Assembly: GCA_945898055.1 (NCBI GenBank)
Contig: CAMDGV010000005.1
Location: forward strand, 1 to 64,000
Source of the DNA: Akkermansia muciniphila
GTDB lineage: Bacteria > Verrucomicrobiota > Verrucomicrobiia > Limisphaerales > UBA9464
Direction: 5' to 3'
Length of the DNA stretch: 64,000 bases
Shown: piece by piece, positions 45,084 to 53,656 of the stretch
Layout: the number at the start of each line of letters is the position of its first letter
Numbering within the stretch: position 1 is the first letter of the stretch
Program-made: the position numbers and the translations under genes
The notes under the pieces: generated by a model
The model's database searches: none
What the model was told of the DNA's origin: nothing
The model's input: the letters and a program-made list of their open reading frames with translations, nothing else

Positions 45084-46541
45084 ATGAACCCACCCGACTC
45101 CATTGCCGCCCTCCTAACTCGGCGTCATTTTTTTAATCGAAGCGCGCGCGGGATTGGTACAGCGGCACTTGCCTCGTTGTTGAATCCATCGGCGGTTCTT
45201 CAAGCGGCCACGGCCGCTGCTAAGATCACCGCCAATTCCAACGGAATACTCCAACCGACCCCCCACGCACCCAAGGCTAAACGGGTGATCTACCTCTTCC
45301 AATCGGGTGCTCCCTCGCATCTCGATCTCTTTGACCCCAAACCCAAACTTATCGAGATGAACGGCAAACCTATGCCGGAAAGTCTGACCAAGGGCCAACG
45401 AATCGCTCAGCTTATGGGGCAACCACTCAACTGCGTGGGAAGCCGCTTCAAGTTCAAACGCTATGGAAAGTCTGGGACAGAAATTTCTGAACTTCTTCCC
45501 CATATTGGTTCGGTCGCCGACGAATTTGCCTTGATCCGATCGATGCATACCGAAGCCATTAATCATGATCCTGGGGTCACATTGATGCAGACGGGTCATC
45601 AACAAGCAGGACGCCCCGCAATGGGGTCTTGGGTTTCCTACGGTTTGGGCAGCGAGAACAATCAATTGCCGGCTTTCGTCGTGCTCTCCTCGGGGCATGG
45701 ACAAGATCAACCGTTGCTTTCTCGGTATTGGGGAAGTGGCTTCTTGCCCACCAATCATCAAGGTGTTGAGTTCCGTTCCGGCGCTGAACCTATCCTTTTT
45801 GTTAATAATCCGCAGGGGATTAGTCCAGAAATCCGACGTCGCCTCATTGATGGGACTCGAGAGATTAATAGTGAGCATTTGCGTACAGTCGGAGACCCAG
45901 AGATTGCCACACGAATCGCCTCCTTTGAAATGGCTTACCGGATGCAAACCAGTGTGCCGGAGTTAATGGATATCTCGAAAGAGTCTGGTGCGGTCCTCGA
46001 TATGTACGGCGCCGAACCGGGGAAGGTCTCTTTTGCTAATAATTGTCTTTTGGCACGGCGACTCGCCGAGCGCGGGGTTCGCTTTATCCAATTGTATCAT
46101 CGCGGATGGGATCATCATAACAATCTTCCCGCTGATATTGCCAAGACTTCGAAGGTCGTGGATCAACCCTCGGCTGCGCTGATCCGAGATCTCAAACAAC
46201 GAGGGTTGCTCGACGACACATTAGTGGTTTGGGGCGGTGAATTCGGTCGAACTCCGATGAACCAAGGCGACACTGCGGGTGGTAATTACGGCCGTGATCA
46301 CCATATGAAGGCCTTCTCCCTTTGGATGGCGGGCGGAGGTGTTCAGGGGGGCATGACGTACGGTTCGACCGATGATTTCGGATATAATACAGCTGCAAAT
46401 CCGGTTCATGCCAATGATTTTCAAGCCACGCTTCTTCACTTACTAGGCATTGATCACACCCGTTTCACCCACCGTTTCCAAGGGCGAGACTATCGCCTTA
46501 CTGACATAGGAGGCGAGGTGGTACGATCCATTTTGACTTAA
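45084..46541 (+). CDS. DUF1501 exported protein, partner of the PA14-bearing cytochrome
   Basis: The 485-residue product starts at ATG 45084, two bases after the cytochrome stop. The leader (LLTRRHFFNRSARGIGTAALASLL) is a Tat signal. Family landmarks are KRVIYLFQSGAPSHLDLFDPKP, RPAMGSWVSYGLGSENNQLPAFVV, LARRLAERGVRFIQLYHRGWDHH and VWGGEFGRTPMNQ, ending HANDFQATLLHLLGIDH. The text around IQLYHRGWDHHNNL holds a histidine-rich candidate metal site. It closes the AraC-Gfo-cytochrome-DUF1501 locus. Confidence 0.9.
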   Translation: MNPPDSIAALLTRRHFFNRSARGIGTAALASLLNPSAVLQAATAAAKITANSNGILQPTPHAPKAKRVIYLFQSGAPSHLDLFDPKPKLIEMNGKPMPESLTKGQRIAQLMGQPLNCVGSRFKFKRYGKSGTEISELLPHIGSVADEFALIRSMHTEAINHDPGVTLMQTGHQQAGRPAMGSWVSYGLGSENNQLPAFVVLSSGHGQDQPLLSRYWGSGFLPTNHQGVEFRSGAEPILFVNNPQGISPEIRRRLIDGTREINSEHLRTVGDPEIATRIASFEMAYRMQTSVPELMDISKESGAVLDMYGAEPGKVSFANNCLLARRLAERGVRFIQLYHRGWDHHNNLPADIAKTSKVVDQPSAALIRDLKQRGLLDDTLVVWGGEFGRTPMNQGDTAGGNYGRDHHMKAFSLWMAGGGVQGGMTYGSTDDFGYNTAANPVHANDFQATLLHLLGIDHTRFTHRFQGRDYRLTDIGGEVVRSILT

Positions 46542-47015
46542 GCGTGAATTTGGAAGTTGAGTTTCCCTTTTAGAGTACCTGTACCTTTGTAGTAAATTTT
46601 GAGTCTTGGCTTAAGTTTGAGGGGGCTGTCCCTCTTGGTTGCACTTCCTCCTCTTCCTCCTGCAACCACTTTGAATCTTGTCGTCACAATCTGCCGTATC
46701 GGCAACGATAGCGCGGTGTTATCGCCCTGTTATTAGGGTGGTCGCTACGGGAAACACGCGGTAAAAAGCCCTATTCCATTCACTTTTTTCGGAGTCTCAA
46801 AAAATTAGGCGAGCAGCATGAACTCAGTTTTTCACCGTAAACTCAACGTCACCATCAATCCGCGGTATCGTCTAGGGGGCTGAGCAGTGACGGTTTCAGG
46901 TGCTTTTAGCCTCTAAAAACCGTTCGGCTTTGAACAAGCGCCGATAAAATGAAATAATTTTCTTTACGGACAACTCCTGATTTGAAACCTTAGTGGGACT
47001 AAATTAAATCTGACT
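46542..47015. other. Intergenic region with consecutive hairpins; no gene
   Basis: No open frame. A hairpin with pyrimidine-rich loop (ggttgca 46637-46643 / tgcaacc 46661-46667) is followed by three short stem-loops in a row: tgccg/cggca (46692-46704), cgata/tatcg (46706-46724) and ccct/aggg (46725-46738). This could be the transcription end of the locus or a structured leader for the next gene, 280 bases away. Confidence 0.35.
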
Positions 47016-47600
47016 ATGAGCCCATTTAAATCTTTGGCCCGGACTACTTCCTTGATCGGTCTTTCTGCCTGTCTTTTTTCTTCTCATCTTTCAGCTCTTT
47101 CAATTATTGAGTCTGAGAGTATCAATCGAGAGATTGTCGGTGCAAAAACGTCGGTAGTTCCGACTGTTGTTTGTGCGATAATTTCCAAGTCAGCGGCTGC
47201 GGGACGACTTGAAACATGTAAGTTTGCCGTTGAATCTGTGGCCAAATATAAGCCAACCACTCTTTCTATGGTTATTTCTGCAGTGCTCCGGGAAAATCCT
47301 GAGGCAACTGAGTCTGTTGTTACTGCTGCCCTTTCTGTTGCTCCAGAGATGACCAAGACGATTGTTTCCGCTGCTATGTTTGCCACCGGCGAGGAGCAAC
47401 TAATTGTGAAGACAGCCGAGAAAATCGTTCCGAGTTTAGTTCCTGCTGTTCGTTCTTCAATTGTCAGCGCTAAGTCTGCTAGGGCCCTGTCTGCCGATAA
47501 GCGTAGGCCTAACGCTCCGGTGGTAGTGGTGAACAACCCCTCTGCTAACAAACCGGTTGTGGTCAAAGCTTACGCCTCAAGAGATCCGAATCGTCCCTGA
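47016..47600 (+). CDS. Secreted small helical-repeat protein of unknown function
   Basis: The 194-residue product has a signal peptide (TTSLIGLSACLFSSHLSALS). The mature part is mostly short amphipathic helices in an irregular repeat of about 25 residues (VVPTVVCAIISKS; TTLSMVISAVLRENPE; SVVTAALSVAPEMTKTIVSAAM; KIVPSLVPAVRSSIVSA). A Pro/Val/Asn-rich tail follows (PNAPVVVVNNPSANKPVVVK). Two cysteines (VVC and ETC) might form a disulfide. It is a single gene with long non-coding flanks. I do not recognise a family. Confidence 0.65.
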   Translation: MSPFKSLARTTSLIGLSACLFSSHLSALSIIESESINREIVGAKTSVVPTVVCAIISKSAAAGRLETCKFAVESVAKYKPTTLSMVISAVLRENPEATESVVTAALSVAPEMTKTIVSAAMFATGEEQLIVKTAEKIVPSLVPAVRSSIVSAKSARALSADKRRPNAPVVVVNNPSANKPVVVKAYASRDPNRP

Positions 47601-48492
47601 TTTATTCTGCGGTTTACTTTTCAGTGTCAGTCTTGGATAAATCTGCAATGTTTCGTAGGTAACCACTTCAGGATTTTCATTTGGAGTGGTTTGTAAGGAT
47701 TAGGTTGAAAGAGGTCAGAACCCGAAGGTGCCAAAACCCGCAGGGCAAATTACTCTGGGCTTGCGGGGGTGGTATTCCTAAAGCCTTGCTGAGTTTTGAC
47801 ATTTCGGATGAGTGTTGGAGAGTTTTGGTGGGCAGGCGTGAAACTAGTCGGCTCGCCGGTGTAGGCTTCGTGACAGAAATCAACTATCACAGAGTTGCCC
47901 ACAACTCAAATTAGTTGCTCGACGACCGACCTTGACACCTTCTCCACTCAGTTGTCGGGCTGGTGGCGACAGTCGATCCTCATGCGATTGCCCAGTGCGA
48001 CAGGGGCAGAACTATGGGGCAGGTTAGGGGTGGGATTGGGAAGATGTCTTGAACCTCGATCGCAGGGCATCTCCACTTTAGGGAGTCGCGATCTCGGAAA
48101 ATCACTTCGTGGATCATCCCGTGTAGTTTGGACGCTGTGGTGAGTATCGAGCAACTCACTCATCAAGTTCGAATGTTTATAGGCCAACCCTACCGCTCTT
48201 CCCGCAGTTCCTCAGGCATCCGCCAGTTCGCTGAAAATGCCTAAAATGGCCGTAGGCTTTTCGCTGCCCTACTAGCTAGGCTATTCTCTTCAGTCTTCCT
48301 CCACTGATCACAGGCAGCAGCGGCCCTTGCAGAGGAGACAGCACTATGGGGCAGGCTGTCGATGGGGGAGGGCGCACAACGAAGGCTTTGAAAGGATTGA
48401 TGCTATCAGTAGGGCGATATCCAGACCCGTCTCGATACTTTTTTGGCTTCGTCCTTTTCTAGTGAACCAGCATCCTCAACCTACTGTCCTAT
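47601..48492. other. Long intergenic region without recognisable gene
   Basis: About 890 bases carry short frames on both strands with no family resemblance. The text actatggggcagg occurs twice (near 48010 and 48344), once in each of two similar G-rich stretches, which hints at degraded repeats. The last 60 bases probably hold the promoter of the oxidoreductase gene. Confidence 0.35.
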
Positions 48493-49569
48493 ATGAAAAA
48501 ACGAATATGGAAAATCGCCGGCATCAACTTCGACCACTTCCACATGGGCGATCTTTTACGCTATGCTCATGAGCATCCTAATGCGGAGATTGTAGGGATT
48601 AGTGACGAGCAACCTGAACGGATGGAGGAAGCGGTTAAGAAAGGGTTAGTCCCGCGGGATCGAGCTTTTACCGACTATCGGGAGTGTCTTGAGAAAACGA
48701 AGCCGGATGTCGTCCTTCTTTGTCCCGCCGCTTCTAAGCATGGGGAGTGGGTGAAGAAGGTGGCTCCGTACGGGCCGCATCTCATGGTAGAAAAACCCTT
48801 TGCAGCATCAATCAAAGAGGCCGATGCGATGGCTAAGGCGATGGCCCAAGATCAAACGTTGATGATTAACTGGCCGCTTCAATGGGTCGCCTCGCACCGG
48901 AAATCTTTCGAAATTATTTCCAAAGGCGTGATCGGTGAGGTGTTGAACGTGTGGCATATGGGTGGCAACCGAGGTCCGCTCTGGCACGGGGCTGACAAGG
49001 ATGAGAAGACGTCGGCTCAAGTAGACAGCGAGAAGCCCACGTCTTGGTTTTATAAAAAGGCTCACGGCGGCGGGTCATTACTCGATTATTTGGGATATGG
49101 CACAACTTTGGGGACGTGGTATCAGGGTGGACGCCGTCCCTTAGAGGTGACGGCAACGGTGGATGCAACTGAAGGATTGGAAGTCGACGAGCACAGCATT
49201 GTGGTGGCTCGGTATGCGAATGGATTATCCAAGTTTGAAACGCGCTGGGGCCTGTTCACTGATCCCTGGATTATCCAACCTCAACCGCGATGCGGATTTG
49301 TTATTCACGGATCTGAAGGGACGGTGAGTAGTTTTGACTACGACGATCACGTGACTGTGCAGACCCGAAAGAAGCGTGAACCGCACCTAGTCTCGGCAGC
49401 AGCAACCAAAGCTCCCCATCAGAATCCGGTACAGTACCTGTTGCATTGCCTCAATAACGGGCAGGCTTTGGAGGGCCCCGTTAGCCTAAAGATTAGCCGC
49501 ATTGGCCAAGAAATTGTCGATGCCGCAGTGAAGAGCGCCCTTTTAAAGCGCACCGTAAAATTGACTTGA
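48493..49569 (+). CDS. Gfo/Idh/MocA-family oxidoreductase (cytoplasmic)
   Basis: The 358-residue product has no leader. The Rossmann domain opens RIWKIAGINFDHFHMGDLL, and PDVVLLCPAASKHGEWVKKVAPYGPHLMVEKPFAASIKEAD carries the family EKP motif. The second domain has KAHGGGSLLDYLGYGTTLGTWYQGG and RYANGLSKFETRWG. The usual GGG-x-L-x-D block is present (GGGSLLDYLG), with Tyr and Gly where His and D often sit, so the catalysis may differ. It probably oxidises or reduces a sugar or inositol derivative with NAD(P). It is convergent with the CE15-like gene, 34 bases apart. Confidence 0.88.
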   Translation: MKKRIWKIAGINFDHFHMGDLLRYAHEHPNAEIVGISDEQPERMEEAVKKGLVPRDRAFTDYRECLEKTKPDVVLLCPAASKHGEWVKKVAPYGPHLMVEKPFAASIKEADAMAKAMAQDQTLMINWPLQWVASHRKSFEIISKGVIGEVLNVWHMGGNRGPLWHGADKDEKTSAQVDSEKPTSWFYKKAHGGGSLLDYLGYGTTLGTWYQGGRRPLEVTATVDATEGLEVDEHSIVVARYANGLSKFETRWGLFTDPWIIQPQPRCGFVIHGSEGTVSSFDYDDHVTVQTRKKREPHLVSAAATKAPHQNPVQYLLHCLNNGQALEGPVSLKISRIGQEIVDAAVKSALLKRTVKLT

Positions 49570-49603
49570 ACCGAGCGATGGATTGAGGAAAGCGGGCCGA
49601 TCG

Positions 49604-50887
49604 TCAGTGTTTCAAATGACGGTCGGCAAAATTTAAATAGTGGCCCCAATCAGCCGAGGTCAGAGCATGTTTACCGGAGCGGATATGGTAGCCGACGGCG
49701 TCGCCGACCGAACTATTTAAAGCGGGCATGGAAGCTGAGGGTAGCCCTTGGAGTCCGAGCAACTGGTACACGGGTGTGGCGTGCCAACCGGCGAGGTACT
49801 CGCCCTTGGGATCGGCCCAAAGATCCTCCTGAGCGCTGGCAATGTAGACAGGGCGTGGGGCGATGAGGGCAATGAGTTCGTGCTGGTCTATTGGAAGAGT
49901 CTCCGTGGCGCGACTGTAGTTCTTGAATCGACCACAAAACCAATGTGGAAAGCTGGTGGTGATACGCAAGATGGTTTCACCGAATTCACGACGGGCCAGT
50001 GCCGCGCCCCCTTCCCCCGATTCATTGGCTACTATCAGCGCAAATCGAGGGTCTCGGGCTCCGGCCCAGAGAGCGGTCTTACCTAGGCGTGAATGGCCCA
50101 GCAAAGCAACCCGTTTGGAATCAATCAATGGATCTTCAGCTAGAGCATCGAAGGCCCGTGATAATCCCCATGACCAAGCGCTGATGGCTCCCCAATCTTC
50201 TGGGGCGAATCCAGAGCGAGTATGGCCGGATAAAGCTCGCCCTCGTACCCCTTTCCTCCATCCACCATCGAAGTCTGGCTCGATGTCAGAATAGTGTGCG
50301 GTCGCAAATCCATACCCGCGTGCGAGAATCTGCTCGATCGGCCAAGCGGCCGAATCAGTTCCGCGCGACGCCTCGGTGGCAATGTGGTTTGTTGCACCAG
50401 TAGCTGACTTAGGAAGCCATCCGCCAGAAAGTGGGACGTCGGTTTCAAGGGTGACCGTATGGTTGCCAGAGAAGTTTAAACCAAGGAAGATGGGAACCGC
50501 TGAAGTCGCGTTCTTAGGCAGATACACCATAAGTTCCATAAGGACCGGAGAGGGATCGTCGGTCAGTGGCACTTGCAGAATCTTGCGTATGGCCAATCCA
50601 TTCAGTGCATCAGACCGGATTGACACAGGCCTCGGGGAACGACGAGTGAGGCCGGCAGGGATTGTACCGTAGACGTGGGCTTCAAATAACCGTAGGAGTT
50701 CTCGGCGGCGCCGTGCCCAATCGTTTGGAGAACTCACCGAGGAACCATCGGAGAACTGCAGCGGATCAGGAAGAGTGTAAGGCGGTACCTTTTCCTCAAC
50801 TTGATTGATGAGTACTTTTTCCTGTGCCATGGCGGTTATTCCAGTGATGCCGAGTGCTGCAGCAAGCAGGAGGCTGCGATGAATCAT
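49604..50887 (-). CDS. Glucuronoyl esterase-like alpha/beta-hydrolase (CE15 family)
   Basis: The 427-residue product has a signal peptide (HRSLLLAAALGITGITAMAQ). The nucleophile elbow GHSRLGK puts the catalytic Ser at 266. Glu289 in the NESGEGGAALARR block and His416 in SADWGHYLNF complete a CE15-like triad, with spacing close to characterised bacterial glucuronoyl esterases. WEFNFSGNHT-like text (here LGLNFSGNHT), LPIDQHELIALIAPRPVYIASA and WADPKGEYLAGWHATPVYQLLG are also typical. The enzyme would cleave ester links between glucuronoxylan and lignin, or related uronic acid esters. It fits a plant-polymer lifestyle with the nearby sugar oxidoreductase. Confidence 0.85.
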   Translation of the reverse strand: MIHRSLLLAAALGITGITAMAQEKVLINQVEEKVPPYTLPDPLQFSDGSSVSSPNDWARRRRELLRLFEAHVYGTIPAGLTRRSPRPVSIRSDALNGLAIRKILQVPLTDDPSPVLMELMVYLPKNATSAVPIFLGLNFSGNHTVTLETDVPLSGGWLPKSATGATNHIATEASRGTDSAAWPIEQILARGYGFATAHYSDIEPDFDGGWRKGVRGRALSGHTRSGFAPEDWGAISAWSWGLSRAFDALAEDPLIDSKRVALLGHSRLGKTALWAGARDPRFALIVANESGEGGAALARREFGETILRITTSFPHWFCGRFKNYSRATETLPIDQHELIALIAPRPVYIASAQEDLWADPKGEYLAGWHATPVYQLLGLQGLPSASMPALNSSVGDAVGYHIRSGKHALTSADWGHYLNFADRHLKH

Positions 50888-51062
50888 GAGTCAAATCTGT
50901 TCTCAGAGCCGAGTCGGGTCAATTCCGTTGATAAAAAGAAGAAAGATTCTGCATCGCTCAAAGATCTTACCCTCGCAGCGCTGAGTCCCTTAATAAGTGA
51001 GTTCGCGTTCAGAAGCCTTTGCTTCCATTTTTCGTCTGTCCACTCTTGAACGTGCCATGGAA

Positions 51063-52202
51063 TTAGCAACCAAGATAGACCCGAGGAAGCCGTTGCCGCC
51101 ACCCCGTAAGTAAGTCGTAGCTGACACTTCGTTTCAAAAGAGCCAGATCTTGTGCCGTAATTTCCTCTGCCCCTTGGCGTCCCATCAGGACAGCCTCTTC
51201 ACCGACCTCGACTAAGGGTAAATCGGTGAGGTCAACCATCAAAGCGTCCATGGTCACACCGCCGACTAAAGGTGCCCGTGTTCCCTGAATTAGAGCGTGG
51301 CCTTCATTTCTGAGCCGAGGAAAACCATCGCCGTAGCCTAGCGGCAGCACGCCGATCCGACTGGGTCGCTCTGCGCGCCAGCGCATACCGTAGCCAACGG
51401 TGTCCCCTGGAACCAGCGTTTGAATGGCAACCACTCGAGCCTTGACTGTCATTACCGGTCGTAGGTCTGGTAACCGACCGCAAACCAAAGAGGGATAGAT
51501 CCCGTGAGCGAGCAATCCAACGCGAACGATATCGAGATGAGCCTCAGGCAGATCCAAGACGCCGCCCGAGTTGCACTGGTGTAAGCAGCGAGGGGTTAAT
51601 CCATTCTGGCGAAGCTGGTTAACGCAGTTTTGAAAGCGTTGGATTTGCGATCGAGCCACGGTTTTATCGAGTTCATCGCTTTGTGCAAAATGAGTCATGG
51701 CACCAGCGAAATCAAGCTCCCGGAGAACTGCAAGTTGCGGTCCCCAATCGGTGACGGTCCGCCAAGAGAAGCCAAACCGATTCATCCCAGTATTTATCTT
51801 TAAATGGACTGAAATAAGACGGCCTTGGGAGCGAGCCAGTTCATTGAAGGCACGTGCTATCTCGACCCGGCCAAGACACGGTTCGAGGTCGAGCGAGAGG
51901 ACCCACGGCAGCTCTTCTTTCAGCCGTTCTCCAAACAGAAGAATCGGGGCAGTGATGCCAGCATGGCGAAGAGTGCGGGCCTCCTCCAAAGTGAAAACAG
52001 CGAGTCTGGTGGCCCCAGAGCTCAGAGCCACTCGCGCCGCCGTGACCGCGCCGAGTCCATAGGCATCGTCTTTGGCCACATAAAGAAGTTCGGTTGAGTC
52101 AGGTACGTGGCTGCGAATAGAGACAAAATTATGTCTCAGGGCGGTGAGATCCACTTCGATCCAAGCGGAGCGAGGTAAGGCAGGTGTGAAATCTAATCCC
52201 AT
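51063..52202 (-). CDS. alr: Alanine racemase
   Basis: From ATG 52202 the enzyme has 379 residues; a GTG (52238) or TTG (52256) further up would overlap the ATP-grasp gene. It interconverts L- and D-alanine with PLP, supplying peptidoglycan. RSAWIEVDLTALRHNF is typical, and the PLP lysine is in YVAKDDAYGLG (Lys44), where most enzymes read VKADAYGHG. LKINTGMNRFGF, CNSGGVLDLPEAHLDIVRVGLLAHGIYP and DTVGYGMRWRAERPSRIGVLPLGYGDGFPR follow, the last holding the second catalytic Tyr. The start site is uncertain, but the family is clear. It is downstream of, and close to, the PurD-like gene. Confidence 0.93.
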   Translation of the reverse strand: MGLDFTPALPRSAWIEVDLTALRHNFVSIRSHVPDSTELLYVAKDDAYGLGAVTAARVALSSGATRLAVFTLEEARTLRHAGITAPILLFGERLKEELPWVLSLDLEPCLGRVEIARAFNELARSQGRLISVHLKINTGMNRFGFSWRTVTDWGPQLAVLRELDFAGAMTHFAQSDELDKTVARSQIQRFQNCVNQLRQNGLTPRCLHQCNSGGVLDLPEAHLDIVRVGLLAHGIYPSLVCGRLPDLRPVMTVKARVVAIQTLVPGDTVGYGMRWRAERPSRIGVLPLGYGDGFPRLRNEGHALIQGTRAPLVGGVTMDALMVDLTDLPLVEVGEEAVLMGRQGAEEITAQDLALLKRSVSYDLLTGWRQRLPRVYLGC

Positions 52203-52234
52203 CGATGAGACTGGGTTGCTAGAGATGGAGGGGG

Positions 52235-53509
52235 TCACGCGTTTCCTGGTGGCCAAAGGGATCTGCCGACATCAGTCCGGAAGTAGCTCCCGAGAGAACG
52301 AATTTTCCGTATTGTTGTATAGGCGCGCTCAATCGCCTCAGGAAGCGTAGGCGCTAACGCGGCAACATCGCAAAGGCGGTGTCCCGTAGCCTCAAGCAAT
52401 CCGTCGGGAGACGACTCGACCTCTTGCCACCAGATATCGCAGGTCGGTGCTCCGTCGACTGTAATCGGTACGCGCGGTCCAGTGAGTTGAATAAAAGGGT
52501 AACCGTAGCCAGCGAGTGTCAGATTACAGCCGAAGGTCAGTCCCGGGCGCCATCGAAGTTTCAAAGCCTCGTTCCGCGCACAGTTACCAAAGGTCTCGAG
52601 AGGGTTCTCCAGCATGCGAGCTATCATCGGTCCGCTGGTAACTCCTAAACGAACATTGTATTCGAGGACATGCCAGCGGCCTTTATATTGGATGCCAGTG
52701 ACTTGTACAGGGCCGTGAAAATTCGTCTCTTGGAACCAAGGGAGAAGTGGGGCAAGAAGCTGATCCGCTAACCCGTACTTATCGTTTGGATCTCGCTCGA
52801 TCAGTCCCCCTAAAGGGGCCCCAGCGACGATGCCCATATTGCCATCGAAGGCACGCTTGTATTCTTGGTTGGTGACCAAAGGATAGATCTCACCGTTACT
52901 GATCAAGGCGATATGGCCCGCCTCGCGGCGACCGAGATATTCTTGGAGAAAAATGCCCTCAGAATCATCCAAACGAGGGAGCCAAGCCAATGTGTCTTCG
53001 AGTGTCTCACAAACCATCGTGTGGATGGGACTAGTCGGTGAGCAGAGTGGGTTCTTGAGTACGAAAGGACGACGCTCTGATCGAACAAGGGTATCGGCCT
53101 CGGCCCGAGTCTGGACAAAGTGAGCTCGTGGAAAAGGAATCTTGAATCGGTCGCAAAGGGATCGAGCAAAATCCCTTTCTCGCTCCAGTCGAAGACCTTC
53201 GCCAGTGGGGCAGAGGAAGGGGAGCTTCAGTTCGAGAAATTCTTGGGTCCAAGATTGCAAAGCCCATTCCAACGACATAGGCACGATCAGGCTAGGCGGT
53301 TCCTTTCTGAGCCAATCGCAGGGATTGGGTTGATCCTGGGCGCTAATGCAACGGGCCTCGCTCCGGGGGCCATAATGCCCGTAGGCTCGGGTCAGATAGG
53401 CAGACACCTCCCCACCCTCTTCCGCTAAAATACGAAGCATTGCTTGGGTAAATGCCCCAATACCCAACACTACCACCCGATTTGATTTGGAAGTATCCAT
53501 GGAGAACAT
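52235..53509 (-). CDS. PurD-like ATP-grasp ligase paired with alanine racemase
   Basis: The 424-residue product (ATG 53509; ATG 53500 also possible) has the domain plan of phosphoribosylamine-glycine ligase. A Rossmann start (RVVVLGIGAFTQAMLRILAEE), an ATP-grasp core (PFVLKNPLCSP; EGIFLQEYLGRREAGHIALI; GRWHVLEYNVRLGVTSGPM) and a C-terminal GARS-like domain (ATGHRLCDVAALAPTLPEAIERAYTTIRKI, then SYFRTDVG) are visible. The canonical VKADGLAAGKGV loop and RFGDPE motif are replaced (VLKNPLCSP, VRLGVTSG), so the substrate may differ. It is encoded directly upstream of alr, which suggests an amino acid ligase acting with alanine rather than purine synthesis; this is inference. Confidence 0.7.
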   Translation of the reverse strand: MFSMDTSKSNRVVVLGIGAFTQAMLRILAEEGGEVSAYLTRAYGHYGPRSEARCISAQDQPNPCDWLRKEPPSLIVPMSLEWALQSWTQEFLELKLPFLCPTGEGLRLERERDFARSLCDRFKIPFPRAHFVQTRAEADTLVRSERRPFVLKNPLCSPTSPIHTMVCETLEDTLAWLPRLDDSEGIFLQEYLGRREAGHIALISNGEIYPLVTNQEYKRAFDGNMGIVAGAPLGGLIERDPNDKYGLADQLLAPLLPWFQETNFHGPVQVTGIQYKGRWHVLEYNVRLGVTSGPMIARMLENPLETFGNCARNEALKLRWRPGLTFGCNLTLAGYGYPFIQLTGPRVPITVDGAPTCDIWWQEVESSPDGLLEATGHRLCDVAALAPTLPEAIERAYTTIRKIRSLGSYFRTDVGRSLWPPGNA

Positions 53510-53656
53510 CAAAGGGGGGAACGCTAGAAACCTTCAGGATTGCGACAAAGAGATTTCCTCCGCTAAATGACAAATTCTTCAGAGTGCCACAATCAAGGAG
53601 CAGCCCTTTGCTCTCACTTTGAATCATCCAACCTACTGCGGATCGCCCTCCAGAAA

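Noticed and set aside
45114-45947. 277-codon minus-strand frame inside the last DUF1501 gene
   Set aside because: Antisense shadow of a gene with clear family landmarks.
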